A DNA stretch of 64,000 nucleotides. It comes from Mariniphaga sp040772505. GTDB taxonomy: Bacteria; Bacteroidota; Bacteroidia; Bacteroidales; Prolixibacteraceae. Position 1 is the first letter of the stretch. Each line of letters opens with the position of its first letter. The stretch covers positions 131,557 through 195,556 of the forward strand of contig JAXGYA010000005.1 in the NCBI GenBank assembly GCA_040772505.1. The letters run 5' to 3'. A model generated the notes under the pieces. It saw only the letters and a program-made list of their open reading frames with translations. It ran no database searches and was not told the DNA's origin. Shown here piece after piece: positions 18,223 to 27,489 of this stretch. The position numbers and the translations under genes are program-made.

Positions 18223-18782
18223 AAACTTCCAAATTTAAAATTCATTTCTGCCTCTTTAAAAAAGGGCGCTTTCATGTCTTTCCCGGATACTAATGTCTGA
18301 ATTTCTCCAAGTTGCCAGTCAATTCCAATGGCGGAATCAAAAGGATGGATACTTCTCTCTGAGTCAGGATGATAAAAACGATCACACTTATACGAAAAAA
18401 CAGCAGTTTCACTCAAAACAGAAAATCCGTGTGCAAAGCCCTTTGGAATGAACAGTTGTTTTTTTGAGATACCATCCAGTTCAATGCCAAACCATTTTCC
18501 GAACGTTGGAGAGCCTTTTCGCAAATCAACGGCAACATCGAACACAGTTCCGGAAATTACGCGAACCAGTTTTGCCTGAGCATGGGGAGCAAGCTGATAG
18601 TGAAGTCCGCGAACTACTCCTTTTGATGATTTTGATTCATTATCCTGAACAAAAACTGAATTTATACCATAATTTTTGTATCGCTCTTCCTGCCATGATT
18701 CAAAGAAATAACCCCTTTCATCAGAAAAAACATTGGGCTCAATTATTAATAAACCGGGAAAAGCTGTTTTGGTAATCTTCAT
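18219..18782 (-). CDS. rfbC: dTDP-4-dehydrorhamnose 3,5-epimerase
   Basis: Epimerises C3 and C5 of the 4-keto sugar before reduction by RfbD. The 187-residue cupin-fold enzyme shows the signature GYFFESWQEERY, GVVRGLHYQ with the catalytic His, and PKGFAHGFSVLSE. It is 8 bp downstream of rfbA and overlaps rfbD by 4 nt. Confidence 0.94.
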   Translation of the reverse strand: MKITKTAFPGLLIIEPNVFSDERGYFFESWQEERYKNYGINSVFVQDNESKSSKGVVRGLHYQLAPHAQAKLVRVISGTVFDVAVDLRKGSPTFGKWFGIELDGISKKQLFIPKGFAHGFSVLSETAVFSYKCDRFYHPDSERSIHPFDSAIGIDWQLGEIQTLVSGKDMKAPFFKEAEMNFKFGSL

Positions 18783-18790
18783 AAGGTAAG

Positions 18791-19672
18791 TTAAAAAGAA
18801 AAAATTTGTTTATCCGCCAGGCGCAGCAGGTATTCCCCATACTGATTGGAGCTAAGTGGCTTAGCCAGTTCTATCAGCTGTTCTCTCGAAATAAATCCCA
18901 TTTTATATGCGATTTCCTCAATGCAAGAAACCTTTAGTCCTTGGCGCTGTTCAATGGTTGCAATAAAATTGGATGCCTGCAAAAGGCTGTCGTGAGTTCC
19001 GGTATCCAACCATGCAAATCCACGCCCTAAAAGCCTTACACTCAACCGGTTTTCCTGAAGATATAGCCGGTTCAGATCAGTAATTTCCAGCTCTCCGCGA
19101 AGGGAAGGTTTCAGGCTTTTAGCCTTCTCAACCACATCATTTGAATAAAAATACAATCCGGTGACAGCATAATTGGATTTGGGATTCTCCGGCTTTTCAT
19201 CAATGGAAATAACTTCCCTTTTTTCATTAAACTCAACCACGCCATAGCGCTGCGGGTCATTGACGTAGTATCCGAAAACTATGGCACCATCCTCAAGCTT
19301 TGCCGACTCTTCAAGAATTGATCTGAAATTGTAACCGTAAAATATATTGTCACCCAAAATCAGGCATACATTACTTTCACCTATAAACTCTTCACCAAGA
19401 ATGAATGCCTGCGCCAGCCCGTCGGGCGAGGGCTGGATTTTATATGATATTTTCAGACCCAACTGGTTGCCGTTGCCAAAAAGGTTCTCATATAATTTTA
19501 TGTCGGTTGGAGTGGAAATAATTAATATCTCGCGGATGCCGGCTAACATAAGTACCGACAGCGGATAATAAATCATGGGTTTGTCATAAACCGGAATAAT
19601 TTGTTTGGAAACAGTCCGTGTTATGGGATAAAGCCTCGTTCCGGCACCCCCTGCAAGAATAATTCCTTTCAT
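18791..19672 (-). CDS. rfbA: Glucose-1-phosphate thymidylyltransferase
   Basis: Makes dTDP-glucose from dTTP and glucose-1-phosphate, opening the dTDP-rhamnose route. The 293 residues begin with the nucleotide-binding signature GGAGTRLYPITRTVSKQ and include LILGDNIFYG, EKPENPKSNYAVTGLYFY and FAWLDTGTHDSLLQAS. It leads a tight operon rfbA-rfbC-rfbD-phosphohexomutase. The second-step enzyme, dTDP-glucose 4,6-dehydratase (rfbB), is not present here and must be elsewhere. Confidence 0.95.
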   Translation of the reverse strand: MKGIILAGGAGTRLYPITRTVSKQIIPVYDKPMIYYPLSVLMLAGIREILIISTPTDIKLYENLFGNGNQLGLKISYKIQPSPDGLAQAFILGEEFIGESNVCLILGDNIFYGYNFRSILEESAKLEDGAIVFGYYVNDPQRYGVVEFNEKREVISIDEKPENPKSNYAVTGLYFYSNDVVEKAKSLKPSLRGELEITDLNRLYLQENRLSVRLLGRGFAWLDTGTHDSLLQASNFIATIEQRQGLKVSCIEEIAYKMGFISREQLIELAKPLSSNQYGEYLLRLADKQIFSF

Positions 19673-19704
19673 GCAAAATGGTTTAATAAAAAATTAATGG
19701 AGCT

Positions 19705-19736
19705 CAAAATTAATAAAATTAAGCGGGCTGCATCAA
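19705..19736 (-). promoter_or_regulatory. Candidate promoter of the rfbA operon
   Basis: On the minus strand TAATTTTG (19705-19712) fits the Bacteroidota -7 consensus TAnnTTTG, with a TTG 21 nt further upstream (19734-19736). It lies 33 bp before the rfbA start, inside the region shared with the divergent rpsA gene. The -33 element is weak, so this is tentative. Confidence 0.4.
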
Positions 19737-19820
19737 TACTACACGATAAAACATGCTGAAATTTATCTGTTAAAGAATGTGATGATAATGACACAAAACA
19801 AAAATAATAGGCTGAAAACC

Positions 19821-19851
19821 TTTGATATAAACGAATTAAGTTATAGTTTTG
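19821..19851 (+). promoter_or_regulatory. rpsA promoter, Bacteroidota type
   Basis: TTTG at 19821-19824, a 19-nt spacer, and TAGTTTTG at 19844-19851 match the primary sigma consensus of Bacteroidota (TTTG/TAnnTTTG) in sequence and spacing. Transcription would begin near 19858, leaving a leader of about 45 nt before the rpsA ATG at 19905. Confidence 0.75.
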
Positions 19852-19904
19852 CGCGCGTTTTGAAGCAATTATAATGTCTAATTTATTAATTTATTGAAAA
19901 TCAC

Positions 19905-22058
19905 ATGACTGAAAAAAATGAGAAAGTAGAACAAGAGGTTCAGGAAGTGTCTGAGCCGGTTGTTCAAAATGAAGAAAAAACTAAAACTGAAGAAACCGCT
20001 GTAACAGAAGAAAAAAAACCGGAAGCTGAAGAAGTTAAAGAGACTCCAAAAATCGAAGACAAAACAGAAAAAACTGAGGAAGAGGCAGTTGCGAAAGAGA
20101 TAACTGAAGAAAAAACCGCAACTGCTGATGCAGAAGTTACTGAAGAAAAAACAGAGACAGCTGAAGAAGAGAAAGCAGTTGAGCAAAAAGCAGCAGAAAC
20201 TGCAGAAAAAACTGAAGAAACAGAGACAGAAGAGAAAAAAGAGTTTGACTGGGACAGCCTTGAGACAGACACAGATTCTTACTCAGCAAAACAAAGAGCT
20301 GACCTGGAGAAGATATACGACGGCACACTAAACGTTGTGGTAGAAAAAGAGGTGCTGGAAGGCACCGTAATTGCGCTTACCAAACGTGAAGTTGTGGTTG
20401 ATATAGGCTACAAATCTGACGGAATTGTCAGCCTGAACGAATTCCGCTATAACCCCGAACTGAAAGTTGGCGACACAGTGGATGTCTTCATCGAAAGCCT
20501 TGAAGATAAGAAGGGACAGATGATCCTTTCCCACAAAAAGGCACGGGCTACCCGTTCATGGGAACGTGTGAATGAAGCGCTTGAGAAAGACGAAATCATC
20601 AAAGGATTCATCAAATGCCGCACAAAAGGCGGTATGATTGTAGATGTTTTTGGCATAGAAGCATTCCTTCCCGGATCTCAGATTGATGTCAAACCCATTC
20701 GCGATTACGATATTTTTGTAGGTAAAACCATGGAGTTCAAAGTTGTAAAAATCAACCACGAATACCGAAATGTTGTGGTTTCCCACAAGGCGCTGATTGA
20801 AGCAGAGCTTGAACTACAGAAGAAAGAAATTATTTCCAAGCTGGAAAAAGGGCAGGTACTGGAAGGCACGGTCAAAAATATTACTTCATACGGTGTATTT
20901 ATGGACCTCGGCGGCGTGGACGGACTTATCCACATTACCGACCTCTCCTGGGGACGCATCAACCACCCGACAGAGATTGTTGAACTGGATCAGAAACTGA
21001 ACGTAGTTATCCTCGATTTCGACGACGACAAAAAAAGGATTGCCTTGGGTCTGAAACAACTCACTCCGCATCCATGGGATAATCTGGATGAAAACATGAA
21101 AATTGGCGATACGGTTAAAGGCAAAGTTGTGGTACTTGCCGACTATGGCGCTTTTGTTGAAATAGCGCCCGGAGTGGAAGGACTTATACACGTTTCGGAA
21201 ATGTCATGGAGCCAGCACCTGCGCAGTGCGCAGGATTTCCTGAAAGTGGGCGACGAAGTGGATGCAGAAATTCTTACACTTGACCGTGAGGATCGCAAAA
21301 TGTCGTTGGGAATGAAACAACTTAAAGCTGACCCATGGGAAAAAATTGAAGAGAATTTCGGTATTGGCACAACCCACACAGCGCTTGTGCGTAACTTCAC
21401 CAATTTTGGTGTTTTTGTGGAAATCACCGAAGGTGTTGACGGCTTAATCCACATCTCCGACCTGAGCTGGACGAAAAAAATCAAACATCCTTCTGAAGCT
21501 ACCGCCATCGGCGAAGGGATTGAAGTGGTTGTGCTGGACATTGACAAGGAAAACCGTCGCTTAAGCCTCGGGCACAAGCAACTGGAAGAGAATCCATGGG
21601 ATGTGTTTGAAACAATTTTCACCATCGATTCAGTTCACGAAGGCACAATCATTGACCTGATGGATAAAGGTGCCGTCATCGCATTGCCCTATGGAGTTGA
21701 AGGTTTTGCCACACCGCGTCACTTAGTGAAAGAAGATGGAATGCAGGCAAAACAGGATGAAAAACTGGAATTCAAAGTTATTGAGTTCAACAAATCGGCA
21801 AAACGAATCATTGTTTCACACTCAAGGGTTTACGAAGATGAAAAACGTGCTGACGATACATCAAAACGTAGAATACAGACGCGCACTTCGAGAAAAGCGG
21901 TTCAGGCAGTAAGTGAAAGTATCGAAAAACCCACTTTAGGAGACATTTCTGAGCTGGCAGCATTGAAAACTGAACTGGAGCAAAAAGAGAAAAAGGAGAA
22001 GAAAAAGAAGGAAAAGAAGGAGATAAAGGAAGAGAGCAAACCTGCTTCTGCAGAATAG
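19905..22058 (+). CDS. rpsA: 30S ribosomal protein S1 with acidic N-terminal extension
   Basis: Binds mRNA leaders and helps start translation on the small subunit. The 717 residues carry six S1 (OB-fold) repeats between about 148 and 655. The best conserved are repeats 3-5, with EGTVKNITSYGVFMDLGGVDGLIH-like, YGAFVEIAPGVEGLIHVSEMSW and FGVFVEITEGVDGLIHISDLSW segments. Before them is an unusual tail of about 115 residues made mostly of Glu, Lys, Thr and Ala. The C-terminus is a Lys/Glu-rich stretch (about 685-717). S1 is especially important where Shine-Dalgarno signals are weak, as in this phylum. It has its own promoter. Confidence 0.95.
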   Translation: MTEKNEKVEQEVQEVSEPVVQNEEKTKTEETAVTEEKKPEAEEVKETPKIEDKTEKTEEEAVAKEITEEKTATADAEVTEEKTETAEEEKAVEQKAAETAEKTEETETEEKKEFDWDSLETDTDSYSAKQRADLEKIYDGTLNVVVEKEVLEGTVIALTKREVVVDIGYKSDGIVSLNEFRYNPELKVGDTVDVFIESLEDKKGQMILSHKKARATRSWERVNEALEKDEIIKGFIKCRTKGGMIVDVFGIEAFLPGSQIDVKPIRDYDIFVGKTMEFKVVKINHEYRNVVVSHKALIEAELELQKKEIISKLEKGQVLEGTVKNITSYGVFMDLGGVDGLIHITDLSWGRINHPTEIVELDQKLNVVILDFDDDKKRIALGLKQLTPHPWDNLDENMKIGDTVKGKVVVLADYGAFVEIAPGVEGLIHVSEMSWSQHLRSAQDFLKVGDEVDAEILTLDREDRKMSLGMKQLKADPWEKIEENFGIGTTHTALVRNFTNFGVFVEITEGVDGLIHISDLSWTKKIKHPSEATAIGEGIEVVVLDIDKENRRLSLGHKQLEENPWDVFETIFTIDSVHEGTIIDLMDKGAVIALPYGVEGFATPRHLVKEDGMQAKQDEKLEFKVIEFNKSAKRIIVSHSRVYEDEKRADDTSKRRIQTRTSRKAVQAVSESIEKPTLGDISELAALKTELEQKEKKEKKKKEKKEIKEESKPASAE

Positions 22059-22120
22059 TTCCGGTAAAATCGTTTAATTCGATGATGAATCAATATACAA
22101 AGATGAGGTTATAAGCAGAA

Positions 22121-23038
22121 ATGGCTTTTGAATTAACCATATTGGGAAGCAGTTCTGCCCTGCCCACATCCGAAAGATACCCAACCGCCCAGGTGCTGAA
22201 CGCATCGGGGCGGTTTTTTTTAATCGACTGCGGAGAAGGGACGCAAATCCAGATTCGCAGACAAAAAATTGCTTTCGGAAAAATCAGGCATATTTTCATT
22301 TCACACCTTCACGGTGATCATTATTATGGATTAATCGGGCTGATTTCCACCTTTAACCTTCTGGGAATAAAAAACGATTTACACATTTATTCGCCTACGC
22401 AACTGAGGGAGATACTACAGCCCCAGCTCAATCTGTTAAAAGCCGGGCTGCAATTCAACATCATTTTTCATCCGCTGAATTTTAAAAAGCCAGAGCTGAT
22501 TTTTGAAGACAAGGTAATTGAAGTAATTTCATTTCCTCTGAAACACAGCATCAACTGCTGTGGATTTTTATTTCGCGAAAAAACAAAGGAGCGAAACATC
22601 AAAAAGGAATACATTCAGGAGTTTAACATTCCCATTGCACAAATTAGAGCCATAAAACAGGGTGCTGATTTTAAAACAGAAAACGGCAAAATCATCCCAA
22701 ACGAACAACTTACCACTCCCCCGCCTCCGCCTGTTTCCTACGCATTTTGCTCCGACACTGCCTTTCACCCGCCAGTTGTTGAAACCATAAAGGAGGTGAG
22801 CACGCTGTATCACGAAGCCACATTCACGGAAGAGATGAAAGAATGGGCTGTCAAAACCTATCACTCCACTGCGTTGGATGCAGCTAAAATTGCAAAAATG
22901 GCGAATGCAGGGAAACTCATCATCGGGCACTTCTCGTCACGCTATAAAACCACAGAACAATTTTTAAAAGAAGCACAAAGCGAATTTAAAAACACGGAAA
23001 CGGCTGTCGATGGGAAAAAATATTCTATAAAAGCATAA
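22121..23038 (+). CDS. rnz: Ribonuclease Z
   Basis: Zinc-dependent endonuclease that trims the 3' end of tRNA precursors. The 305-residue metallo-beta-lactamase-fold protein has the opening LGSSSALPTSERYPTAQVL, the metal motif SHLHGDHYYG (His62, His64, Asp66, His67), FCSDTAF and a late IGHFSSRY with a further His ligand. It lies 62 bp after rpsA on the same strand and converges on the RecD-like helicase gene 9 bp away. Confidence 0.94.
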   Translation: MAFELTILGSSSALPTSERYPTAQVLNASGRFFLIDCGEGTQIQIRRQKIAFGKIRHIFISHLHGDHYYGLIGLISTFNLLGIKNDLHIYSPTQLREILQPQLNLLKAGLQFNIIFHPLNFKKPELIFEDKVIEVISFPLKHSINCCGFLFREKTKERNIKKEYIQEFNIPIAQIRAIKQGADFKTENGKIIPNEQLTTPPPPPVSYAFCSDTAFHPPVVETIKEVSTLYHEATFTEEMKEWAVKTYHSTALDAAKIAKMANAGKLIIGHFSSRYKTTEQFLKEAQSEFKNTETAVDGKKYSIKA

Positions 23039-23047
23039 ATGGGATTA

Positions 23048-24478
23048 CTATTTTTCCTGTTCATCAAAAAAGCCTTTATTGAAATTTACCAGATAAAGCT
23101 TTTCAACCGGACGGGTGAAAGCGGTATATAACCAGCGATAATATTCCCTGTCCAACATTTCCTCCTTTAAAAATCCATGATCAATAAAAACAGCTTTCCA
23201 CTGGCCTCCCTGTGCTTTGTGGCAAGTCAGGGCATAGGCATATTTTACCTGAAGTGCATTAAAATGCGGGTTTTCACGAATTTTCTCCCAGCGTTTTCTT
23301 CTGTTTCTTATATCCATGTAATCTTCAGAAACCGTTTCAAACAGCTGCCGGTTTTGCTCATAAGTAAACGAAGCCGCTTCCAGAGCCAGCGTATCTAAAA
23401 AGATCTTACAGTCAATTTCCACATCATCATAATCTGTGAAACGCAGACACACATCTGCAAACCGGAACCCGTAAAGCTCTTCATATCCATAAATGGAAAC
23501 CACTTCGGCACTCTCGCCGTTGGCAATAAAACCCAGCTCCTCAACTTCTTTGCCCCAGTAATAGTTATTTTTTACCACCATGAGCAAATCCCCTCTTTCT
23601 ATCTCATTTTCACGGTATAATATAGTACCCCGGATTCCTTTATTATACAGATTCACCCTTTTGTTTGAACGGGTAACAATTGTAGTATCGTGAATGCCAT
23701 ACTTACTGTAACAGTTTGAAATTTGTTCTATCAGCTCCCCGCCCGATATTCTCACCACATCATCAAAAGAGTCCAGTTTGAAATGTAGAAATTTGCGGGT
23801 ATCCCCGTGTTCAATGTGATTTCTGATCTGCGTTGCACATGAAAGAATTCCTGAGTCAGCCGTCTGGCGAACAACTTCGGTCAAAGTAAACTCATCCGTT
23901 GTAAATCCGCGACTTTTCAGGTTGTGAGCTTCCAGGGCGGGGCTAACCGGCAATCCCACTGGAGGAAGCTGTGCGGTGTCGCCAACTAAAATGAGATGAC
24001 AGTTTTTTCCTGAATAGACATATTCAAGAATATCATCCAGAAGCCTGCCACTGCCGAAAATTGAATTTTGACTGCTTTCGTTTGAAATCATTGAAACTTC
24101 ATCAATCACAAACCAGGTATCTGCAAACAAGTTTTTGTCTATGACAAATCTTCCGGTTCCGTCGGAAGAGGTTTGCTGCCTGTATATTTTTTTGTGTACT
24201 GTGAAAGCAGGCATTCCCGTGTAACCGGACATCACTTTTGCTGCACGTCCGGTTGGCGCAAGAAGAACAACCCGAATCTTTAAAACAGTGAGCGTTTTGA
24301 CCAGCACGTCTATCATTGTTGTTTTACCGGTTCCGGCAAAACCTTTTATCAACATTATTTTATCCGGCTCTCCCGAGGCAATAAAATGGGCTAAACCAGC
24401 CATCAACTCTGACTGACAAGCAGTTGGGACAAAAGGCATGTTTTGCTCCAAAAGTGCTTTCACATGATTTTTTATCAT
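23048..24478 (-). CDS. RecD-like ATP-dependent DNA helicase
   Basis: A 476-residue superfamily 1 helicase. Walker A GFAGTGKT is at 46-53, Walker B FVIDEVSMIS near 128, and GDTAQLPPVG follows. A UvrD-C-2 type ending has YALTCHKAQGGQWKAVFID near 423 and YTAFTRPVEKLYLVN. The protein is compact, without the long N-terminal region of RecD2, and fits the small Bacteroidota AAA/RecD-like group. Its cellular role is not established. It is transcribed alone and converges with rnz. Confidence 0.85.
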   Translation of the reverse strand: MIKNHVKALLEQNMPFVPTACQSELMAGLAHFIASGEPDKIMLIKGFAGTGKTTMIDVLVKTLTVLKIRVVLLAPTGRAAKVMSGYTGMPAFTVHKKIYRQQTSSDGTGRFVIDKNLFADTWFVIDEVSMISNESSQNSIFGSGRLLDDILEYVYSGKNCHLILVGDTAQLPPVGLPVSPALEAHNLKSRGFTTDEFTLTEVVRQTADSGILSCATQIRNHIEHGDTRKFLHFKLDSFDDVVRISGGELIEQISNCYSKYGIHDTTIVTRSNKRVNLYNKGIRGTILYRENEIERGDLLMVVKNNYYWGKEVEELGFIANGESAEVVSIYGYEELYGFRFADVCLRFTDYDDVEIDCKIFLDTLALEAASFTYEQNRQLFETVSEDYMDIRNRRKRWEKIRENPHFNALQVKYAYALTCHKAQGGQWKAVFIDHGFLKEEMLDREYYRWLYTAFTRPVEKLYLVNFNKGFFDEQEK

Positions 24479-24571
24479 AACGGCTAAAATAAATGATTAC
24501 AAGATAAGGTAATTTGTTTTTTTTTATAATTTTGTGAGCATTCGACAATAATCTTACTTAAAATTTTTAAA

Positions 24572-25204
24572 ATGAGAGCTGTTATTCAAATTTTACTTAC
24601 TGCTGTTGCAATTTTTTTGGGTTATTTGATTTACAAAAGTATTCAGGACCCTATCAATTTTGAGAAAGAAAAGGATGCACGGTATGAACAAACCATCGAA
24701 AAATTAAAAGACATCCGAAAAGCCCAACTGGCTTACAAAGATGTTTACGGAAAGTTTACCGGCAGCTGGGATACACTTATCCACTTTATCAAATATGATT
24801 CTTTAAGGAACGTGCGTAAAATCGGCGAGTTGACCGACAGTATGATTGATGCGGGGCTAACCGAAAGAAGAGCTTTGCAGAGAGGCCTGATTATTCGTGA
24901 TACCATCAGGGTACCTGTGCTGGGAGCTATATTTGATAAATCATTCAATGCTGACCAACTACAGTATATTCCGGTGGAGGATACAGTTGCCATATTTGAT
25001 ATGGGAGCAAATGTTATTACTACCGGTTCCGGAATTAAAGTTCCTGTTTTTGAGGCTAAAGCCCACAATAACATCGTTCTTAAAGGGCTTGACAGACAGT
25101 TCGTAATCAACATGAATGAGCAAAGAAGGCTCAATGAGAGATATCCCGGATTAAAGGTAGGCTCGCTTACCGAATCTGTCAACAACGCCGGAAATTGGGA
25201 ATAA
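24572..25204 (+). CDS. Membrane-anchored conserved hypothetical protein
   Basis: A 210-residue protein with one N-terminal membrane helix (about 4-22) and a short coiled coil (about 30-58, KEKDARYEQTIEKLKDIRKAQ). The rest is an alpha/beta domain (TDSMIDAGLTERRALQRGLI, then beta strands) that probably faces the periplasm. I do not recognise a named family. It is followed after 4 bp by a DUF3822 gene and then rsmD, so the three form an operon. A TAATTTTG -7-like element lies 38 nt upstream, without a good -33 partner. Confidence 0.7.
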   Translation: MRAVIQILLTAVAIFLGYLIYKSIQDPINFEKEKDARYEQTIEKLKDIRKAQLAYKDVYGKFTGSWDTLIHFIKYDSLRNVRKIGELTDSMIDAGLTERRALQRGLIIRDTIRVPVLGAIFDKSFNADQLQYIPVEDTVAIFDMGANVITTGSGIKVPVFEAKAHNNIVLKGLDRQFVINMNEQRRLNERYPGLKVGSLTESVNNAGNWE

Positions 25205-25208
25205 TAAA

Positions 25209-26027
25209 ATGGTTAGCCGGATAACAGATTCCGAATTTGACAGCAACCGGACCAAAGAATATAAATTATCCATCCAGGTCAGCCCGGATGGATTTTCTTT
25301 TTCCGTAGTTCATCCGGTGAAAAACAGGATTTTAGCCTTTTACGATAAGGAAATCAAGCTGAGCTCCTTACACTTTATTGGCAGAAGGTTTGATGAGTGG
25401 CTTGAAAATCATCAGGAAATTCTAAAAAAGGAGTTTGCTGAAATCAACTTGTACTATTATTCCGGTAAGTACACTTTGGCTCCCTCAGCGTTTTACGACT
25501 ACAAAAATCAGGACACACTGATTAATCTGCTGTTTGGCAGTGACAAAGCATGTGAAACAAGAGACAATTATATACCTGAAGTTTCTGCAAACCTAATTTT
25601 CACTATTCCTTTGTCGCTGATTGAAACATTTCAAAATCATTATCCCGGAATAGCGGTTCAACACCCTCTCTCGGGTTTCATCGCCAATACTAAAAAGGAA
25701 AATTCAAAGAACAGTTCAGCTTTTCTGTTTATCAACCGGAAAAGTTTTGATATGCTCCTTTTTTCAGAAGGCAGCCTGCTCACTGTAAATCATTTTAAAT
25801 CGGTTGTCGCTGCCGATGTTGCCTATTTTTTATTCTCAGTGCTTAAATCAAATAATATCAATGCAAAGGATACGGAAATGGAGCTGGCAGGAAATATAAC
25901 AGAGGAAAGTGAAACTTTCAGAATACTTTGCCAGTTTTTTAAAACTGTTCGCTTAAAGAACATTTCCGTTGATTACAATTTTGAAGCTTTTGGAAAAGCA
26001 CCTTATATGCACACTTTTTTTTACTAA
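25209..26027 (+). CDS. DUF3822 family protein
   Basis: A 272-residue soluble protein recognised as DUF3822 from its position immediately before rsmD and from patterns such as YKLSIQVSPDGFSFSV and a central FLFINRKSFDMLLFSEGSL, which resemble an actin-like ATPase fold. In Bacteroidota these genes routinely precede rsmD and coaD, but their role is unknown. It starts 4 bp after the preceding gene and ends 2 bp before rsmD. Confidence 0.75.
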   Translation: MVSRITDSEFDSNRTKEYKLSIQVSPDGFSFSVVHPVKNRILAFYDKEIKLSSLHFIGRRFDEWLENHQEILKKEFAEINLYYYSGKYTLAPSAFYDYKNQDTLINLLFGSDKACETRDNYIPEVSANLIFTIPLSLIETFQNHYPGIAVQHPLSGFIANTKKENSKNSSAFLFINRKSFDMLLFSEGSLLTVNHFKSVVAADVAYFLFSVLKSNNINAKDTEMELAGNITEESETFRILCQFFKTVRLKNISVDYNFEAFGKAPYMHTFFY

Positions 26028-26029
26028 CC

Positions 26030-26563
26030 ATGCGCATCATTGGCGGAAAATACAAAGGCAGGATTATAACAGCCAATAAGAAATTTTCTTCACGCCCAAC
26101 CACAGATCAGGCAAAAGAAGCATTGTTTAATATCCTTGAAAACCGGTATGACTTGTCAGGAATGAAAATTCTCGATCTATTTTCCGGCACCGGCAGCATC
26201 GGCTATGAGTTTGTTAGTCGCGGAGCTGGCGAAGTAATATTTGTCGAAAAAGATTTCAGGGGCGTTCGCCACATAAGGGAAACTTTTAAAAAGCTGGAAA
26301 TTGCCAATGCAGAAGCTATTTGTGTTGATACTTTCAAATATTTAAAAGGCTGCCGTCAAAAATTTGATATTGTTTTTGCTGATCCACCATTTGATGCGCC
26401 ATATATCGTGGAAATTCCAAAATCAGTTTTCGATGCGGAAATATTGAAAGAAGGCGGACTGTTTATCCTGGAGCATCCGAAGAGTTACAACTTTTCAGGT
26501 CTCCCATTTTTTACCGAACTCCGTAAATATGGAAAGGTAAATTTCAGTTTCTTCAGCAAATAA
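26030..26563 (+). CDS. rsmD: 16S rRNA (guanine966-N2)-methyltransferase
   Basis: Methylates G966 of 16S rRNA during small-subunit assembly. The 177-residue SAM-dependent enzyme has the start MRIIGGKYKGR, the SAM loop ILDLFSGTGSIGYE, the catalytic FADPPFDAPY and the family-typical RPTTDQAKEALFNIL. It is the third gene of the 24572-26563 operon. Confidence 0.94.
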   Translation: MRIIGGKYKGRIITANKKFSSRPTTDQAKEALFNILENRYDLSGMKILDLFSGTGSIGYEFVSRGAGEVIFVEKDFRGVRHIRETFKKLEIANAEAICVDTFKYLKGCRQKFDIVFADPPFDAPYIVEIPKSVFDAEILKEGGLFILEHPKSYNFSGLPFFTELRKYGKVNFSFFSK

Positions 26564-26655
26564 CTTCTATTACACCGTGCCGATTACAGTAATTTTTGAA
26601 AAGAGATCCTATTGTAATTAATCTTTTTCAAGGGGGAGCGTATGCAAGCAACGCT

Positions 26656-27489
26656 TTATTGGAGGCTGATTGTTATGCAAAGTTTTAAATAAATAGCCAG
26701 TTTTCCCCAACTCATTTTGTGAAGTTTGAAATTGTCTTTATCCAAAATTTTAGTTTTATATGTTTCTTCTATTGCAAATGCTTTTAGGTTCATTTTCTTC
26801 AAGACAGGGAATCCTCTAAATTGATTTAATAAGTTTCTATCATGTATTGTTTCCGCAACATAAGGTTTGTCAATAATTTGAGTAATTTCCCCTTTTATGT
26901 TCCAATGTCTATCCCTTTTACTATAGCATCCCTTAAAGGTGTTTTCATTTATTTCTTCTATCAGACTAATAAAATGATTTGAAAATGAATAATCTATGTG
27001 TATTTTATTTTTGTTTTCAGGGGAAATCATCAATATTTTTAAAAAATTAACTGCTTGATATTTTTGAAAATCAAATTGTTCTTGAATTTTTTTTATGTAA
27101 TCTCTGTGTAAAATATCATCATTATCCAATCTCGATGTTATTATATACTTTTCATTACCTAACTGATTTATAATATATTCTTTGTATTTACTGTTAAGGT
27201 TTTGCATCCCATCTATGTATAATGGTACAATGAAACTGTATTTTTGGGAAAGAGTATGAAAAAACGGTCTGAATTTTTCATCAGTTTCTATATCCAAACA
27301 AATTATCCATGTGAAATTTTCACAAGACTGATTTAATACAGAAGGCAAACAATACTGATTAAAAATATTTATTCTGTATAACATCCAACTATTATCAATG
27401 GTGCGATTGATATTTTCATCCTTATTCCATTTATTATTGGATGTTCTTAAATTAAATCTTGTAACAATAAAATGTTTGAAATTTTCCAT
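26656..27489 (-). CDS. Putative rhamnosyltransferase-family protein
   Basis: A 277-residue soluble protein, clearly more AT-rich than its left-hand neighbours. It starts KHFIVTRFNLRT and includes LPSVLNQSCENFTWIICLD and ITSRLDNDDILHRDYI, where DNDD looks like a DxD-type metal/sugar-nucleotide motif. This matches the family of putative rhamnosyl transferases (PF11316-like). With the dTDP-rhamnose genes 7 kb away, a role in rhamnose-containing surface glycans is plausible but unproven. Base composition and its position at the edge of the scarred region suggest acquisition. Confidence 0.65.
   Translation of the reverse strand: MENFKHFIVTRFNLRTSNNKWNKDENINRTIDNSWMLYRINIFNQYCLPSVLNQSCENFTWIICLDIETDEKFRPFFHTLSQKYSFIVPLYIDGMQNLNSKYKEYIINQLGNEKYIITSRLDNDDILHRDYIKKIQEQFDFQKYQAVNFLKILMISPENKNKIHIDYSFSNHFISLIEEINENTFKGCYSKRDRHWNIKGEITQIIDKPYVAETIHDRNLLNQFRGFPVLKKMNLKAFAIEETYKTKILDKDNFKLHKMSWGKLAIYLKLCITISLQ

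Noticed and set aside
19964..20272. Ser/Val-rich minus-strand frame inside rpsA
   Set aside because: Complement of the Glu/Lys-rich S1 head; the composition explains the missing stops.
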